Virus record (IMG/VR): IMGVR_UViG_3300037247_001689
Span: 52,333-116,332 of that record
DNA: 64,000 nucleotides
Source: a virus
Strand: one strand, 5' to 3'
In this document: piece by piece, positions 52,161-59,819 of the stretch
Layout: every line of letters begins with the position of its first letter
Position numbering within the stretch: the stretch's first letter is position 1
Notes under the pieces: generated by a model
Seen by the model: the letters and a program-made list of their open reading frames with translations, nothing else
The model's database searches: none
Told to the model about the DNA's origin: nothing
Position numbers and translations under genes: made by a program

Positions 52161-53951
52161 ATGCAAGTAGTAAACAAACAGAATGCAGTAGTATTTGAAT
52201 TAGTGATCAGCAATTTTAAGGGCATCGAAGTTTTTGCCCACATATTTACAAAAGGGGAACCGCTTATTGTTTTTGGTGACAACGGGGCGGGTAAAACAGC
52301 CATAATTCTTGCCCTTTATGCTGCACTTGATAAACGGAAAATACCTATTAAATACGATAGCTTGGTTGGTCCATATTCAATTGATGCTATTAAGAAAGCG
52401 AAGGTTAAGCTCGGCATTGAAGGTGATAGTGGCATCATGGAACTCAACGGAAAGACACTGGAAAAATTCTATGTAAATTTCAGTATAACAGCCAGCGGGA
52501 CAGTTAATTTAAGCCTTACAGATGCAATTACAGGAGAAGTTGACAAATCCCCCTCAAAAGAAAAAATTAAGAATTTATTGGGACTTTTCCTCGATCCGGT
52601 TGATTTAGCCGCAACTCTCGAAGAACCACACGGTGACCGTAAAATGGCTGAGAAATTAGCAGCGATGGTCGGACTTGATTTAAGCCCTTATGTAAAACGT
52701 GAAGAAGCTCTTTTTGCGGAAAAACAGGAAGAAAATGTTACCAGAAAAATTCTGAAAGGTAAATTTGCAGACCTTGATAAACCCCAAGATGATTGGCCGA
52801 CTAAATATATTGATCCTGCTTCCATTTCCGGTAAACTTCAGAAACTAAATGAATTTAATACCAAGGAAGAAGAAAAGATAAGAACAATTAAATTATCGCT
52901 TAATGAATACACACTGGCAGTCGAAACCAAAGATAAAATTGCTGATGAAATATTAACGACAAGTGATAATGTCATCGTTTCTAAAAAAGACTTTGATGGA
53001 AAAACAGAAAAGCTTTCAAACGATAAAGTGTTATTCGAACAGCTTAAGACAGAACATAAACCGGAAGGATGGCTTGATATCCAGAGTGCTGAAAAAATCG
53101 ATGAAGAAATAAGATTACTGACAGAAAAGGCGCATAAGATGAGAGCGTATGACAAAGCAATATCAGAGCGTACAAATTCGATTATCATCGCTACGGAAAA
53201 AGTAAGCCAGTCTAAAAAATCTTTCGATGAAAAGTCAGAACTTCATAAAAACAAAAAGCTTGAAAAAACAAAGCATGATGGAATTGTCGCCGATAAAAAA
53301 GAATCTTCTGAAAAAGTAACTGAAGAAAACAAACCCCTTGATTGGTCCGGTGAAAAAGATCCAGAAGGAATCAAAACACCACTTCAGTTTTTAACTGATA
53401 AAATGGCAACTGTTGAGAAAGACAATATCCAGGTTAATAACGCAAAAAAATACTATGAAGATGAAGAAGGTATTAAACTAGTTGAAAAATCCATCAAAGA
53501 TATCGATGCTAAACGAGCGCAAAACACCAACGAAAAACTGGCCAAGGTTTCCAGCGTTGATTTCCCAATGGAAGGAATAACCGTTGATGAGAATACAGTC
53601 TGGTATGATTCAAATGATGGCAGAGGAAAACAAACGATTCTAGACCGGTCAGAAGGTGAGAGAATGAGAATCTGTACTCATATTCTAATTGCTGGCAATA
53701 CTGGACCACTGAATGTAATTGTAGTTCGTCAGGGTCACGCGCTCAGTCAAAGAAGCCAAGAAATCATTTTCGAAGTTGCGGCTGAGTACGGATATACTGT
53801 CATTCTTGAAACAATTATTGCTGAACGTCCAGGCGCAGTTAAAATCGTGGCGGGTAATATCGGGAGTATTATTCCTCCAAAATTAGTATCAGATGAACCG
53901 GTGGAAGAAAAAAAGGACGAAGATGATTCCTTTCCAAAAATGAACTGGTAG
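52161..53951 (+). CDS. SbcC/RecN-like AAA ATPase with coiled coil, 596 aa
   Basis: Probable motor or regulator in phage recombination. Walker A GDNGAGKTA (39-47), a long Lys/Glu-rich coiled coil from about residue 200 to 460, and an ABC-type signature SEGERMRICTHILIA near 500. The Walker-B area LNVIVVRQGHALSQRS lacks the normal Asp-Glu pair. Acidic C-terminus. It is coupled with exonuclease and annealing genes, as in many phages. Confidence 0.82.
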   Translation: MQVVNKQNAVVFELVISNFKGIEVFAHIFTKGEPLIVFGDNGAGKTAIILALYAALDKRKIPIKYDSLVGPYSIDAIKKAKVKLGIEGDSGIMELNGKTLEKFYVNFSITASGTVNLSLTDAITGEVDKSPSKEKIKNLLGLFLDPVDLAATLEEPHGDRKMAEKLAAMVGLDLSPYVKREEALFAEKQEENVTRKILKGKFADLDKPQDDWPTKYIDPASISGKLQKLNEFNTKEEEKIRTIKLSLNEYTLAVETKDKIADEILTTSDNVIVSKKDFDGKTEKLSNDKVLFEQLKTEHKPEGWLDIQSAEKIDEEIRLLTEKAHKMRAYDKAISERTNSIIIATEKVSQSKKSFDEKSELHKNKKLEKTKHDGIVADKKESSEKVTEENKPLDWSGEKDPEGIKTPLQFLTDKMATVEKDNIQVNNAKKYYEDEEGIKLVEKSIKDIDAKRAQNTNEKLAKVSSVDFPMEGITVDENTVWYDSNDGRGKQTILDRSEGERMRICTHILIAGNTGPLNVIVVRQGHALSQRSQEIIFEVAAEYGYTVILETIIAERPGAVKIVAGNIGSIIPPKLVSDEPVEEKKDEDDSFPKMNW

Positions 53952-53962
53952 TGGATCACTTA

Positions 53963-53988
53963 TGAGTGACAAATTAGTTTGTCACTCA
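53963..53988 (+). terminator. terminator-like hairpin after the ATPase gene
   Basis: TGAGTGACAAA and TTTGTCACTCA pair perfectly over 11 bp with a 4-base loop, followed by CTTTTTAAATTT. The T-tract makes this the most terminator-like of the early-operon hairpins. Confidence 0.65.
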
Positions 53989-54016
53989 CTTTTTAAATTT
54001 AAAAAAATGGAGTAGA

Positions 54017-54601
54017 ATGAAAAAGAAAATTGAATTTGTTGGAAAAAGCAAGTCGTTATCAAACAACGAAAAAGAAAATCTGAAAAAAAGATTAGTTAAT
54101 AATTCATTTGAAAAACGTGAATTGAAAATAAAAAATAAAATACCGGCTTTCTGTGATATGGTATATGCCATTTTTATTGGTAAATATGAAAAAGAACTTT
54201 CAGCAATGCCTGCATGTTGGAAGATATTGAAACAAAATATTAAAATTGCCGGTATTGATAGAAGTTGGGATTCAGAAAAACACATGCCGCTGTTGATGTC
54301 AAAAGAACGTATTTTCCCAAACCTGAGTAATAACGATACACCAAATGTTGATGTAAAAGAGTATCCAAGCGTTCATAATAAAATTGAAAAAATTGATAAT
54401 GAATGGTCAGTTTTAAAGGAGCATAGGTCTCGCGTCAGATATAAAGTTGAAGCTGCACTCGACCAGTTTAAATCATCAAAACAACTTTTTGAAGGATGGC
54501 CGGAAGCTTACGCTGTTTATCTTGAGTTATTTCCACCGGAAGAATTTAAGTATCTTCCAATGATTCCCGTATCTGATTTAAACAAAGAACTTGGACTTTA
54601 A
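54017..54601 (+). CDS. Nmad5-like protein (predicted DNA-modification associated), 194 aa
   Basis: The C-terminal segment with LFEGWPEAYAVYLELFPP and LPMIPVSDLNKELGL recalls the end of the Nmad5 family, together with a helical middle (NEWSVLKEHRSRVRYKVEAALDQFKSSKQL). The family was named for its links to nucleotide modification; its biochemistry is not settled. With two methyltransferases nearby it may belong to a modification pathway. The match is from memory and not verified. Confidence 0.5.
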   Translation: MKKKIEFVGKSKSLSNNEKENLKKRLVNNSFEKRELKIKNKIPAFCDMVYAIFIGKYEKELSAMPACWKILKQNIKIAGIDRSWDSEKHMPLLMSKERIFPNLSNNDTPNVDVKEYPSVHNKIEKIDNEWSVLKEHRSRVRYKVEAALDQFKSSKQLFEGWPEAYAVYLELFPPEEFKYLPMIPVSDLNKELGL

Positions 54602-54619
54602 ACCTCAATCCGGTCAGAA

Positions 54620-54868
54620 ATGGCCGTTTATTTTATGAAAGTTAAATATAAAACAGCAGCGGATTTTGATAAAGAATCGACAGATGCCGCAAACTCACTT
54701 CCAATATTTAAAAAACGTGCTTTCCATAGGGCAATGTTTAGTGACGGCAAAAAACTTGGTGAAGCAAAAGAAATAGCAGGTATTGAAAGCACAGATGTAG
54801 CCGCAAAACTTTTAATTTTAATTCATGATACTGTTTATATTCCTAAAAATCTGGAAGATATAAAATGA
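54620..54868 (+). CDS. hypothetical protein, 82 aa
   Basis: Small helical protein. No ribosome site is evident before the ATG at 54620; a later in-frame ATG (residue 6) is possible. The function is not recognised. The next gene overlaps by ATGA. Confidence 0.55.
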   Translation: MAVYFMKVKYKTAADFDKESTDAANSLPIFKKRAFHRAMFSDGKKLGEAKEIAGIESTDVAAKLLILIHDTVYIPKNLEDIK

Positions 54869-55014
54869 ACCCACACACAATCGGACAAATATTTCTTGCT
54901 ATCGTTATTTTACTTGCTTTGTATGGTCTATATAATATAAGTTATAAAATAAAAAGACTATTCATTAAAAGAAGTAGAAGAAATAACGGAATTATCGGGG
55001 ATTACAAGGGATGA
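54865..55014 (+). CDS. small membrane protein, 49 aa
   Basis: ATGA overlaps with both neighbours make translation very likely. One membrane segment (residues about 7-27: GQIFLAIVILLALYGLYNI), then a basic tail (KRLFIKRSRRNNG). Possibly anchors a helicase or replication complex to the membrane. Confidence 0.6.
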   Translation: MNPHTIGQIFLAIVILLALYGLYNISYKIKRLFIKRSRRNNGIIGDYKG

Positions 55015-56633
55015 AAAGTATCAGTTTATCAGGGGATCAATTTTTTAAAGATTTTTATTACTTCCAAAGAGAAGCTGTTGAGGCATCAATAAAACATTTA
55101 GTAGAAGAAAAAAAAAGGAATGGTGTAATTGTACAGCCTACTGGTAGCGGAAAGACATACACATTGGCTGGTCAAGTAAAAGTATTTGCAGGTGATTACC
55201 AAGGACGAGTTTTGATGGTTTCTCATACCAAAAATATTGTGGACCAAGACCATAAAACCGCAAAAAAATTATGGAAGGAAGGATCGCACTTATTCGGCGT
55301 AAACTCAGCAGGACTAGGCAGGAGAGATTTTAATAAACAAGTGCTGTTTACAGGTATTCAAAGTGTTTATAAAGACGCAAAAAAGATTGGTAAAGTTAAT
55401 TTTTTAATACCGGATGAATGCCACGCAATTAATATGGTCGATTCAGTAATGTATAAACAGTTTATTGAAGATCTTTATGACATAAATCCTGATATGAGGG
55501 TCGGGGGATTAACTGCTCATGATTTTAGAATGACAATGGGTAAAATATGGGGGCCATCAAAAGACCTACTTTTTGACGATTTAATTTACAAAGCCAATGT
55601 AAAAGAACTGATTGCTCAGAAATATATATCAAAGCCGATAAACCCACCAATAAAAGATGAAAAAGCTCTTATTGATACGACGGGTGTTGAGATAATAAAA
55701 ACCAAAAATGATACTGAATACAATCAGCAACAACTTGATGAACGGGTAAATATACCAGATAAAATTAAGCGCCAAACCAAGATTGTACTAGATGGAAGCT
55801 TACCCCACGAGTCAATCGCATCATTTGCGCATAATATTAAACATTGTGAACTAATCGCACAGAGTTATATTGATCAAGGTGAAAAATCGATTGCTGTTGT
55901 CCACTCAGAAATTAAAGGTGATGAAAAAAAATTAATAGAAGATTTTAAATCCGGTAAGATAAGGGTTCTGGTAAGCGTTAATATGTTCGTCGAAGGGTTT
56001 GACGCTCCAAATATCCAAGTAATTGACGACAGAAAGCCAACGGCATCCCCTGGCAGATATGGGCAAATGGGCGGACGTGGTTTTAGAGTTTGTAAAGAAA
56101 TAGGAAAATATAGTTTTAAATACTTCTGTTTCTCAGGAAACGTTGGCTTGCATGGTCCCCTTGATCAGATCGAATCATACGCAAGTGAAGATACAGACGA
56201 ACCGCCATTCAAAAGATGTAAAGGTCATGGTTGCAAAATGATGGTACATGCGAGAATGAAAATTTGTCCTCATTGCGGTTATATTTTCCCCGTAAAAGAA
56301 ATTGATCCGAAAGACAGAACGCTTGATACACTTGATTTAAACTCTCTTATTTCCGAACCAAAATGGTTCACTGTAAAAAGAATGATGTGCCAGCCATCAA
56401 AGAATAAAAACGCGATATCTGCTCAATATATTTGTGAAGGGCTTAAGCCAAGAGCCGATATTGAGTACAATGACGATGGAATTACCTGGCTAAAAAATCA
56501 TCTTGGAAATGATATCCCTTTCGACATCACAAACTTTTTCAACGGTGGGTATCGGTCTAAATTAACACCACCTAAGCGAATCTTTGTTGATGAAGCCGGT
56601 TTGGCATCAAAGATTTTGAAATATGAATTTTAA
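55011..56633 (+). CDS. SF2 helicase with C-terminal zinc finger, 540 aa
   Basis: DNA or RNA helicase of the type III-restriction/UvsW-like group. Motif I PTGSGKT (43-49), motif II DECH (135-138), and in the second RecA domain VNMFVEGFDAPN (323-334) and QMGGRGFR (352-359, motif VI). Residues 403-422 bind zinc with C-x4-C and CPHC. The length of 540 is normal for a phage branch-migration or origin helicase. Confidence 0.88.
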   Translation: MKSISLSGDQFFKDFYYFQREAVEASIKHLVEEKKRNGVIVQPTGSGKTYTLAGQVKVFAGDYQGRVLMVSHTKNIVDQDHKTAKKLWKEGSHLFGVNSAGLGRRDFNKQVLFTGIQSVYKDAKKIGKVNFLIPDECHAINMVDSVMYKQFIEDLYDINPDMRVGGLTAHDFRMTMGKIWGPSKDLLFDDLIYKANVKELIAQKYISKPINPPIKDEKALIDTTGVEIIKTKNDTEYNQQQLDERVNIPDKIKRQTKIVLDGSLPHESIASFAHNIKHCELIAQSYIDQGEKSIAVVHSEIKGDEKKLIEDFKSGKIRVLVSVNMFVEGFDAPNIQVIDDRKPTASPGRYGQMGGRGFRVCKEIGKYSFKYFCFSGNVGLHGPLDQIESYASEDTDEPPFKRCKGHGCKMMVHARMKICPHCGYIFPVKEIDPKDRTLDTLDLNSLISEPKWFTVKRMMCQPSKNKNAISAQYICEGLKPRADIEYNDDGITWLKNHLGNDIPFDITNFFNGGYRSKLTPPKRIFVDEAGLASKILKYEF

Positions 56634-56642
56634 GGAGACGAA

Positions 56643-56993
56643 GTGAAAAAACAACATGACTCAGATTGTGCAGTCTACAACATGCCAGCTATGACTAATG
56701 GACCCTGTGATTGTGGTTATGAAGAATTGATACCAGAAATGACAGACCCATTAGGAAAACATTGGGATCAGCCAGATAAAGAAAACATATTAATTGATAG
56801 CACTCATGCATTAATGACAGAAGGAAATTTTAAAAACCTTCATGAATATTCCAGAAGCCAACCATCAGGTGTATATCCAGGCAAAATGTGGAAAGCTGGA
56901 AACCAAAAAGGGGATTGGTGGTTAAGGTGGTACGGTATTCATGAAGACCCAAAATTATGCACTAACAATTCAAGAGAAATTATAATCGTATAA
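56643..56993 (+). CDS. conserved phage protein with Cys pair, 116 aa
   Basis: Starts with GTG after AGGAGACGAA. The pattern HDSDCAVYNMPAMTNGPCDCGY, then DPLGKHWDQPDKENILIDSTHALM and EYSRSQPSGVYPGKMWK with LRWYGIH, is one I know as a widespread phage protein of unknown function. One zinc site is likely. Confidence 0.65.
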   Translation: MKKQHDSDCAVYNMPAMTNGPCDCGYEELIPEMTDPLGKHWDQPDKENILIDSTHALMTEGNFKNLHEYSRSQPSGVYPGKMWKAGNQKGDWWLRWYGIHEDPKLCTNNSREIIIV

Positions 56994-57191
56994 ATGAAAT
57001 TCCCAAAAACGACAGAATATCTCAAGAAATTGGCGCCAATATTCAACGTTAATATTGAGATAATCTGGACATATACAGATGACTATTCAAAAGAAGAAAT
57101 CCTTCAGTTGAGAGATGAATTAAAAGCTGAAGGAATTTTCACCAAAAAACTAAGGCGATATAATAGACAACCAACCACTGGAGACCAATGA
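56994..57191 (+). CDS. hypothetical protein, 65 aa
   Basis: Small basic protein starting directly after the previous stop codon. The C-terminal part (EEILQLRDELKAEGIFTKKLRRY) is helical. No family recognised. Overlaps the next gene by ATGA. Confidence 0.55.
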   Translation: MKFPKTTEYLKKLAPIFNVNIEIIWTYTDDYSKEEILQLRDELKAEGIFTKKLRRYNRQPTTGDQ

Positions 57192-57502
57192 AATCATACT
57201 CACCAGCAAGCAGCCGATCATGGTCAAATTCCTGTTCAATTAACTACGGGAAAGGAATCGAAAATGCAAAGGAAGTAACAGATCATATCAACTCACTTAA
57301 AAAAGGTGAAAGGATAGTAGCAGCGAAGATAACTGAAATAGTAGGACTAATGAAAAGTAAGAAAGCATATACTTTATTGCAAATCTTATCCGGTCAAAAC
57401 ATGATCACTTGCAAAAGGTCGTCCGGCAATTCCAGAAAGTGGTTTAAAAAGCATGATTTAACAGAAACTGAAGTTCAGGAAGCATCGCATTACATCGTTT
57501 AA
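57188..57502 (+). CDS. winged-helix-like protein, 104 aa
   Basis: Residues about 40-85 (GERIVAAKITEIVGLMKSKKAYTLLQILSGQNMITCKRSSG then a strand) have the length and order of a winged HTH domain, which suggests DNA binding. No family recognised. ATGA overlap with its neighbour. Confidence 0.55.
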   Translation: MKSYSPASSRSWSNSCSINYGKGIENAKEVTDHINSLKKGERIVAAKITEIVGLMKSKKAYTLLQILSGQNMITCKRSSGNSRKWFKKHDLTETEVQEASHYIV

Positions 57503-57516
57503 TTTTGGAGGGAAAA

Positions 57517-57696
57517 GTGGTAAATAAAACCGGTTTAAGAGAATCATTAAAAGCGGCAGTAAAAAGAAATCCAGACGCAATTGATATCATTTCAATGGTA
57601 TCAGGAGTACCTGAAAATGAAATTCAAAAATTTGTTGACGGTGATGATGAGGCACTAAGAGAGGTTCAAATGATGGTTTTAAAGGTGCATCAATGA
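57517..57696 (+). CDS. small HTH-like protein, 59 aa
   Basis: GGAGGGAAAA precedes the GTG at 57517; a TTG four codons earlier overlaps that site. The sequence LRESLKAAVKRNPDAIDIISMVSGVPENEIQKFVDGDDEALREVQ fits a short XRE-like or similar helical DNA-binding fold. ATGA overlap with the next gene. Confidence 0.5.
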   Translation: MVNKTGLRESLKAAVKRNPDAIDIISMVSGVPENEIQKFVDGDDEALREVQMMVLKVHQ

Positions 57697-57860
57697 CAAT
57701 CGCAATTCAAAAAATATTAAACCCAAAAGACGAAGATATTTGTACATATTGCAAAGTTGATCTTGATAAAAAAAACAAAGAAACAATAAAAGATGAAAAA
57801 GGCAATTATTTTCATGATGAAATCTGCCAGAATGCATTTTTCAGAAGCAGGGGTTATTGA
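57693..57860 (+). CDS. small Cys/His protein, 55 aa
   Basis: ATGA overlap supports translation. CTYC near residue 17 and HDEIC near 44 give one likely zinc site (CxxC...HxxxC). Function unknown. Confidence 0.55.
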   Translation: MTIAIQKILNPKDEDICTYCKVDLDKKNKETIKDEKGNYFHDEICQNAFFRSRGY

Positions 57861-57886
57861 TTATTAATGTTTTAAAAGGAGAATGA

Positions 57887-58267
57887 ATGAAATTTAACAA
57901 CGAATTTTTAGCTGAATCAGTTGATAGTATCGACGCAGCTATTTTCACAGGTGATTGCATGTTTGATGCTGATGACCGGAAAGAATTTAGACGTTTTTTG
58001 GAACGGTGGGATAAGGCAACGGAAGATGATAAGTGGGTTAAACCTGAAGAAAAACCACCAAGGAAAGAAAAGATATTCAATTCCTCAAATGTTGAAAAAA
58101 TAATGTGGGATGATAATAACTTGTATGTACATTTTACAAATTTAAGTGTCTATAAATATTCAGATGTTCCTGAAAATGTTTCAATCAAAGCCAGCAATGC
58201 AAAAAGTATCGGATCATTTCTAAACAGAGAGGTTAAGGGGACTTATAGCTACAAACGAATAAAATGA
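57887..58267 (+). CDS. KTSC-domain protein, 126 aa
   Basis: Residues about 65-126 form a KTSC domain (SSNVEKIMWDDNNLYVHFTNLSVYKYSDVP, then GSFLNREVKGTYSYKRI), which occurs in phages and near recombination genes; function not clear. The N-terminal part is acidic (FNNEFLAESVDSIDA). AAAAGGAGAATG precedes it. Overlaps the next gene by ATGA. Confidence 0.78.
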   Translation: MKFNNEFLAESVDSIDAAIFTGDCMFDADDRKEFRRFLERWDKATEDDKWVKPEEKPPRKEKIFNSSNVEKIMWDDNNLYVHFTNLSVYKYSDVPENVSIKASNAKSIGSFLNREVKGTYSYKRIK

Positions 58268-58458
58268 AAGCGATACTTTATACCGGCAGAAAAAGGGAGA
58301 TTGAACGGGAAATAAACATTTACCCAGATGAAACCGGTATCTATAAAACACGATGTCCAGAGTGTGGTGGTACTGGGTGGTGGAATTATGCATATCCAGA
58401 AAACGAAGGGCCATGCAATGTCTGCAAAGGAACCGGACAAATTTATATAACAGGATAA
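58264..58458 (+). CDS. DnaJ-type zinc-finger protein, 64 aa
   Basis: Two CxxCxGxG repeats, CPECGGTG and CNVCKGTG, form a small DnaJ-like zinc finger. Such proteins often accompany phage early genes as possible chaperone or fold partners. ATGA overlap with the KTSC gene. Confidence 0.72.
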   Translation: MKAILYTGRKREIEREINIYPDETGIYKTRCPECGGTGWWNYAYPENEGPCNVCKGTGQIYITG

Positions 58459-58460
58459 GA

Positions 58461-58862
58461 ATGTCAAAATTAACTGAACTATTCGAAGCAATCAATAAGT
58501 ATCAAAAAGAGCATGGGTCAACAATGAACAAGATAATGCTCAGAAAAGATTTATATGATGAACTTGCAGGATTAATCCCAGAAGATAAGAACAAAGGAAA
58601 ATCCCTTTCTCTTTTTAATACAAGAATAGATGTTATCTCAATGAATATAGATGGTTGTCTTTTTGGTGAAAACCTTGAATTTATAGCAACTGTAGATGAT
58701 AGATATTGTTATTTGCGATCAGAAGACGGTGATAAAGCAAATTGGCAAGTCAGGGATTTAGGACCTTCATTATGGGATAATAAATTTCCACAGTACGGGA
58801 ATCCTTCTGCTGATGAATTACTTAAATGGATAAAAAATGATAAAAATAAACTCAATGGGTGA
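58461..58862 (+). CDS. hypothetical protein, 133 aa
   Basis: Starts at ATG 58461 with AGGATAAGA upstream; longer in-frame versions would overlap the zinc-finger gene. Soluble alpha/beta protein with several aromatic residues near the end. No family recognised. Confidence 0.6.
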   Translation: MSKLTELFEAINKYQKEHGSTMNKIMLRKDLYDELAGLIPEDKNKGKSLSLFNTRIDVISMNIDGCLFGENLEFIATVDDRYCYLRSEDGDKANWQVRDLGPSLWDNKFPQYGNPSADELLKWIKNDKNKLNG

Positions 58863-58884
58863 AAGCATCCACAAAGGAAGTAAG

Positions 58885-59019
58885 ATGTACATAATCAAAG
58901 AACGCCCACCAGAAATGAAAAAGGGAATAGTAATTCTAAACGGGAAAGCTTTTGAGATTAAAAGTATTATCAGTAAAGAAGGAAATACTAAAATCGGGTT
59001 AATCGGATTGTTTTTGTGA
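58885..59019 (+). CDS. hypothetical small protein, 44 aa
   Basis: AAAGGAAG before the ATG at 58885. Beta-rich with a basic middle (MYIIKERPPEMKKGIVILNG). Unknown function. Confidence 0.5.
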   Translation: MYIIKERPPEMKKGIVILNGKAFEIKSIISKEGNTKIGLIGLFL

Positions 59020-59032
59020 GAATATTTCCATA

Positions 59033-59212
59033 ATGAAAAAGACTAAATTTAACTGGAAATGTGCCCATTGTGGCAAAAGAAATATTGATGCACTTTCCTT
59101 TCAGTTTGATGTCCCTCACACATATGAAGTTGAGTGGGAGTGTGACAAATGCGGGAAAGATACAAAAATAACATTTTCATTCACTACGGATATTCCAAAT
59201 ACTAAGCCATGA
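59033..59212 (+). CDS. zinc-ribbon protein, 59 aa
   Basis: CAHCGK (about residues 10-15) and CDKCGK (about 42-47) make a two-hairpin zinc ribbon. ATGA overlap with the nuclease gene supports it. No ribosome site is evident. Confidence 0.6.
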   Translation: MKKTKFNWKCAHCGKRNIDALSFQFDVPHTYEVEWECDKCGKDTKITFSFTTDIPNTKP

Positions 59213-59619
59213 AAAAAGAAGAACATCAAATCCAAGTAGCAGTATTCCAATGGATAAATCTAATGAAAAATAGATATCCTGCTTTATACAATGCCTACGC
59301 CATCCCAAACGGAGGCAGTAGAAACGAAAAAGAAGCGGCCAATTTAAAAGCTGAAGGTGTAAAGGCAGGGGTACTTGATGTCTGCCTTGCTTATCCTTCA
59401 AAAGATTTCCACGGGCTTTATATTGAGCATAAAACTAAAAAAGGGGAACTCACCAAAGATAAACCGATCTATATAAAAAATACAAGAATCGTTCGATACA
59501 TCAGGGAAGGTCAAGAGACTTGGTTTAAAAGGCTTCAGGATGCTGGTTATTGTTGTGAGATTTCAAGGTCTATTGATGAATCAATCGATATTTTTAAGTG
59601 GTATTTGGAGATTAAATAG
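59209..59619 (+). CDS. VRR-NUC endonuclease, 136 aa
   Basis: Holliday-junction-type or other structure-specific nuclease. HQIQVAVFQWI (6-16), IPNGGSR (32-38), AEGVKAGVLDV with Asp 57, and YIEHKTKKGEL with Glu 73 and Lys 75, then AGY near 112, match the VRR-NUC family. It has about 15 extra residues after KKGELT before the usual helix. Coupled to the zinc-ribbon gene. Confidence 0.85.
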   Translation: MKKEEHQIQVAVFQWINLMKNRYPALYNAYAIPNGGSRNEKEAANLKAEGVKAGVLDVCLAYPSKDFHGLYIEHKTKKGELTKDKPIYIKNTRIVRYIREGQETWFKRLQDAGYCCEISRSIDESIDIFKWYLEIK

Positions 59620-59622
59620 TTG

Positions 59623-59652
59623 TTGACAGACATACACACCAAAGCATACGAT
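59623..59652 (+). promoter_or_regulatory. promoter candidate before the RHH regulator
   Basis: A perfect TTGACA, an 18-base spacer and TACGAT. A transcript from here would begin about at the ATG at 59659, suggesting a leaderless message. Confidence 0.5.
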
Positions 59653-59658
59653 GAAAAC

Positions 59659-59811
59659 ATGAAAAGAATAAACGTGCATTTAGAAGAAAGACAAATCAAA
59701 GAGCTTAAAGAATACTTCAAAGAGACTGGAACACGTCCTGCAGAAAGTATTCGTAGAGCTATTGATTTATTTTTAGCGGGAAAGAAAAAGATTCACAAAC
59801 AAATTAAATAG
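59659..59811 (+). CDS. ribbon-helix-helix regulator, 50 aa
   Basis: MKRINVHLEERQIKELKEYFKETG followed by PAESIRRAIDLFLAG is a CopG/Arc-type ribbon-helix-helix DNA-binding protein. The ATG at 59659 fits the family start; a TTG at 59620 with GGAG ten bases upstream is an alternative that adds 13 residues. Confidence 0.72.
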   Translation: MKRINVHLEERQIKELKEYFKETGTRPAESIRRAIDLFLAGKKKIHKQIK

Positions 59812-59819
59812 GAGACGAT

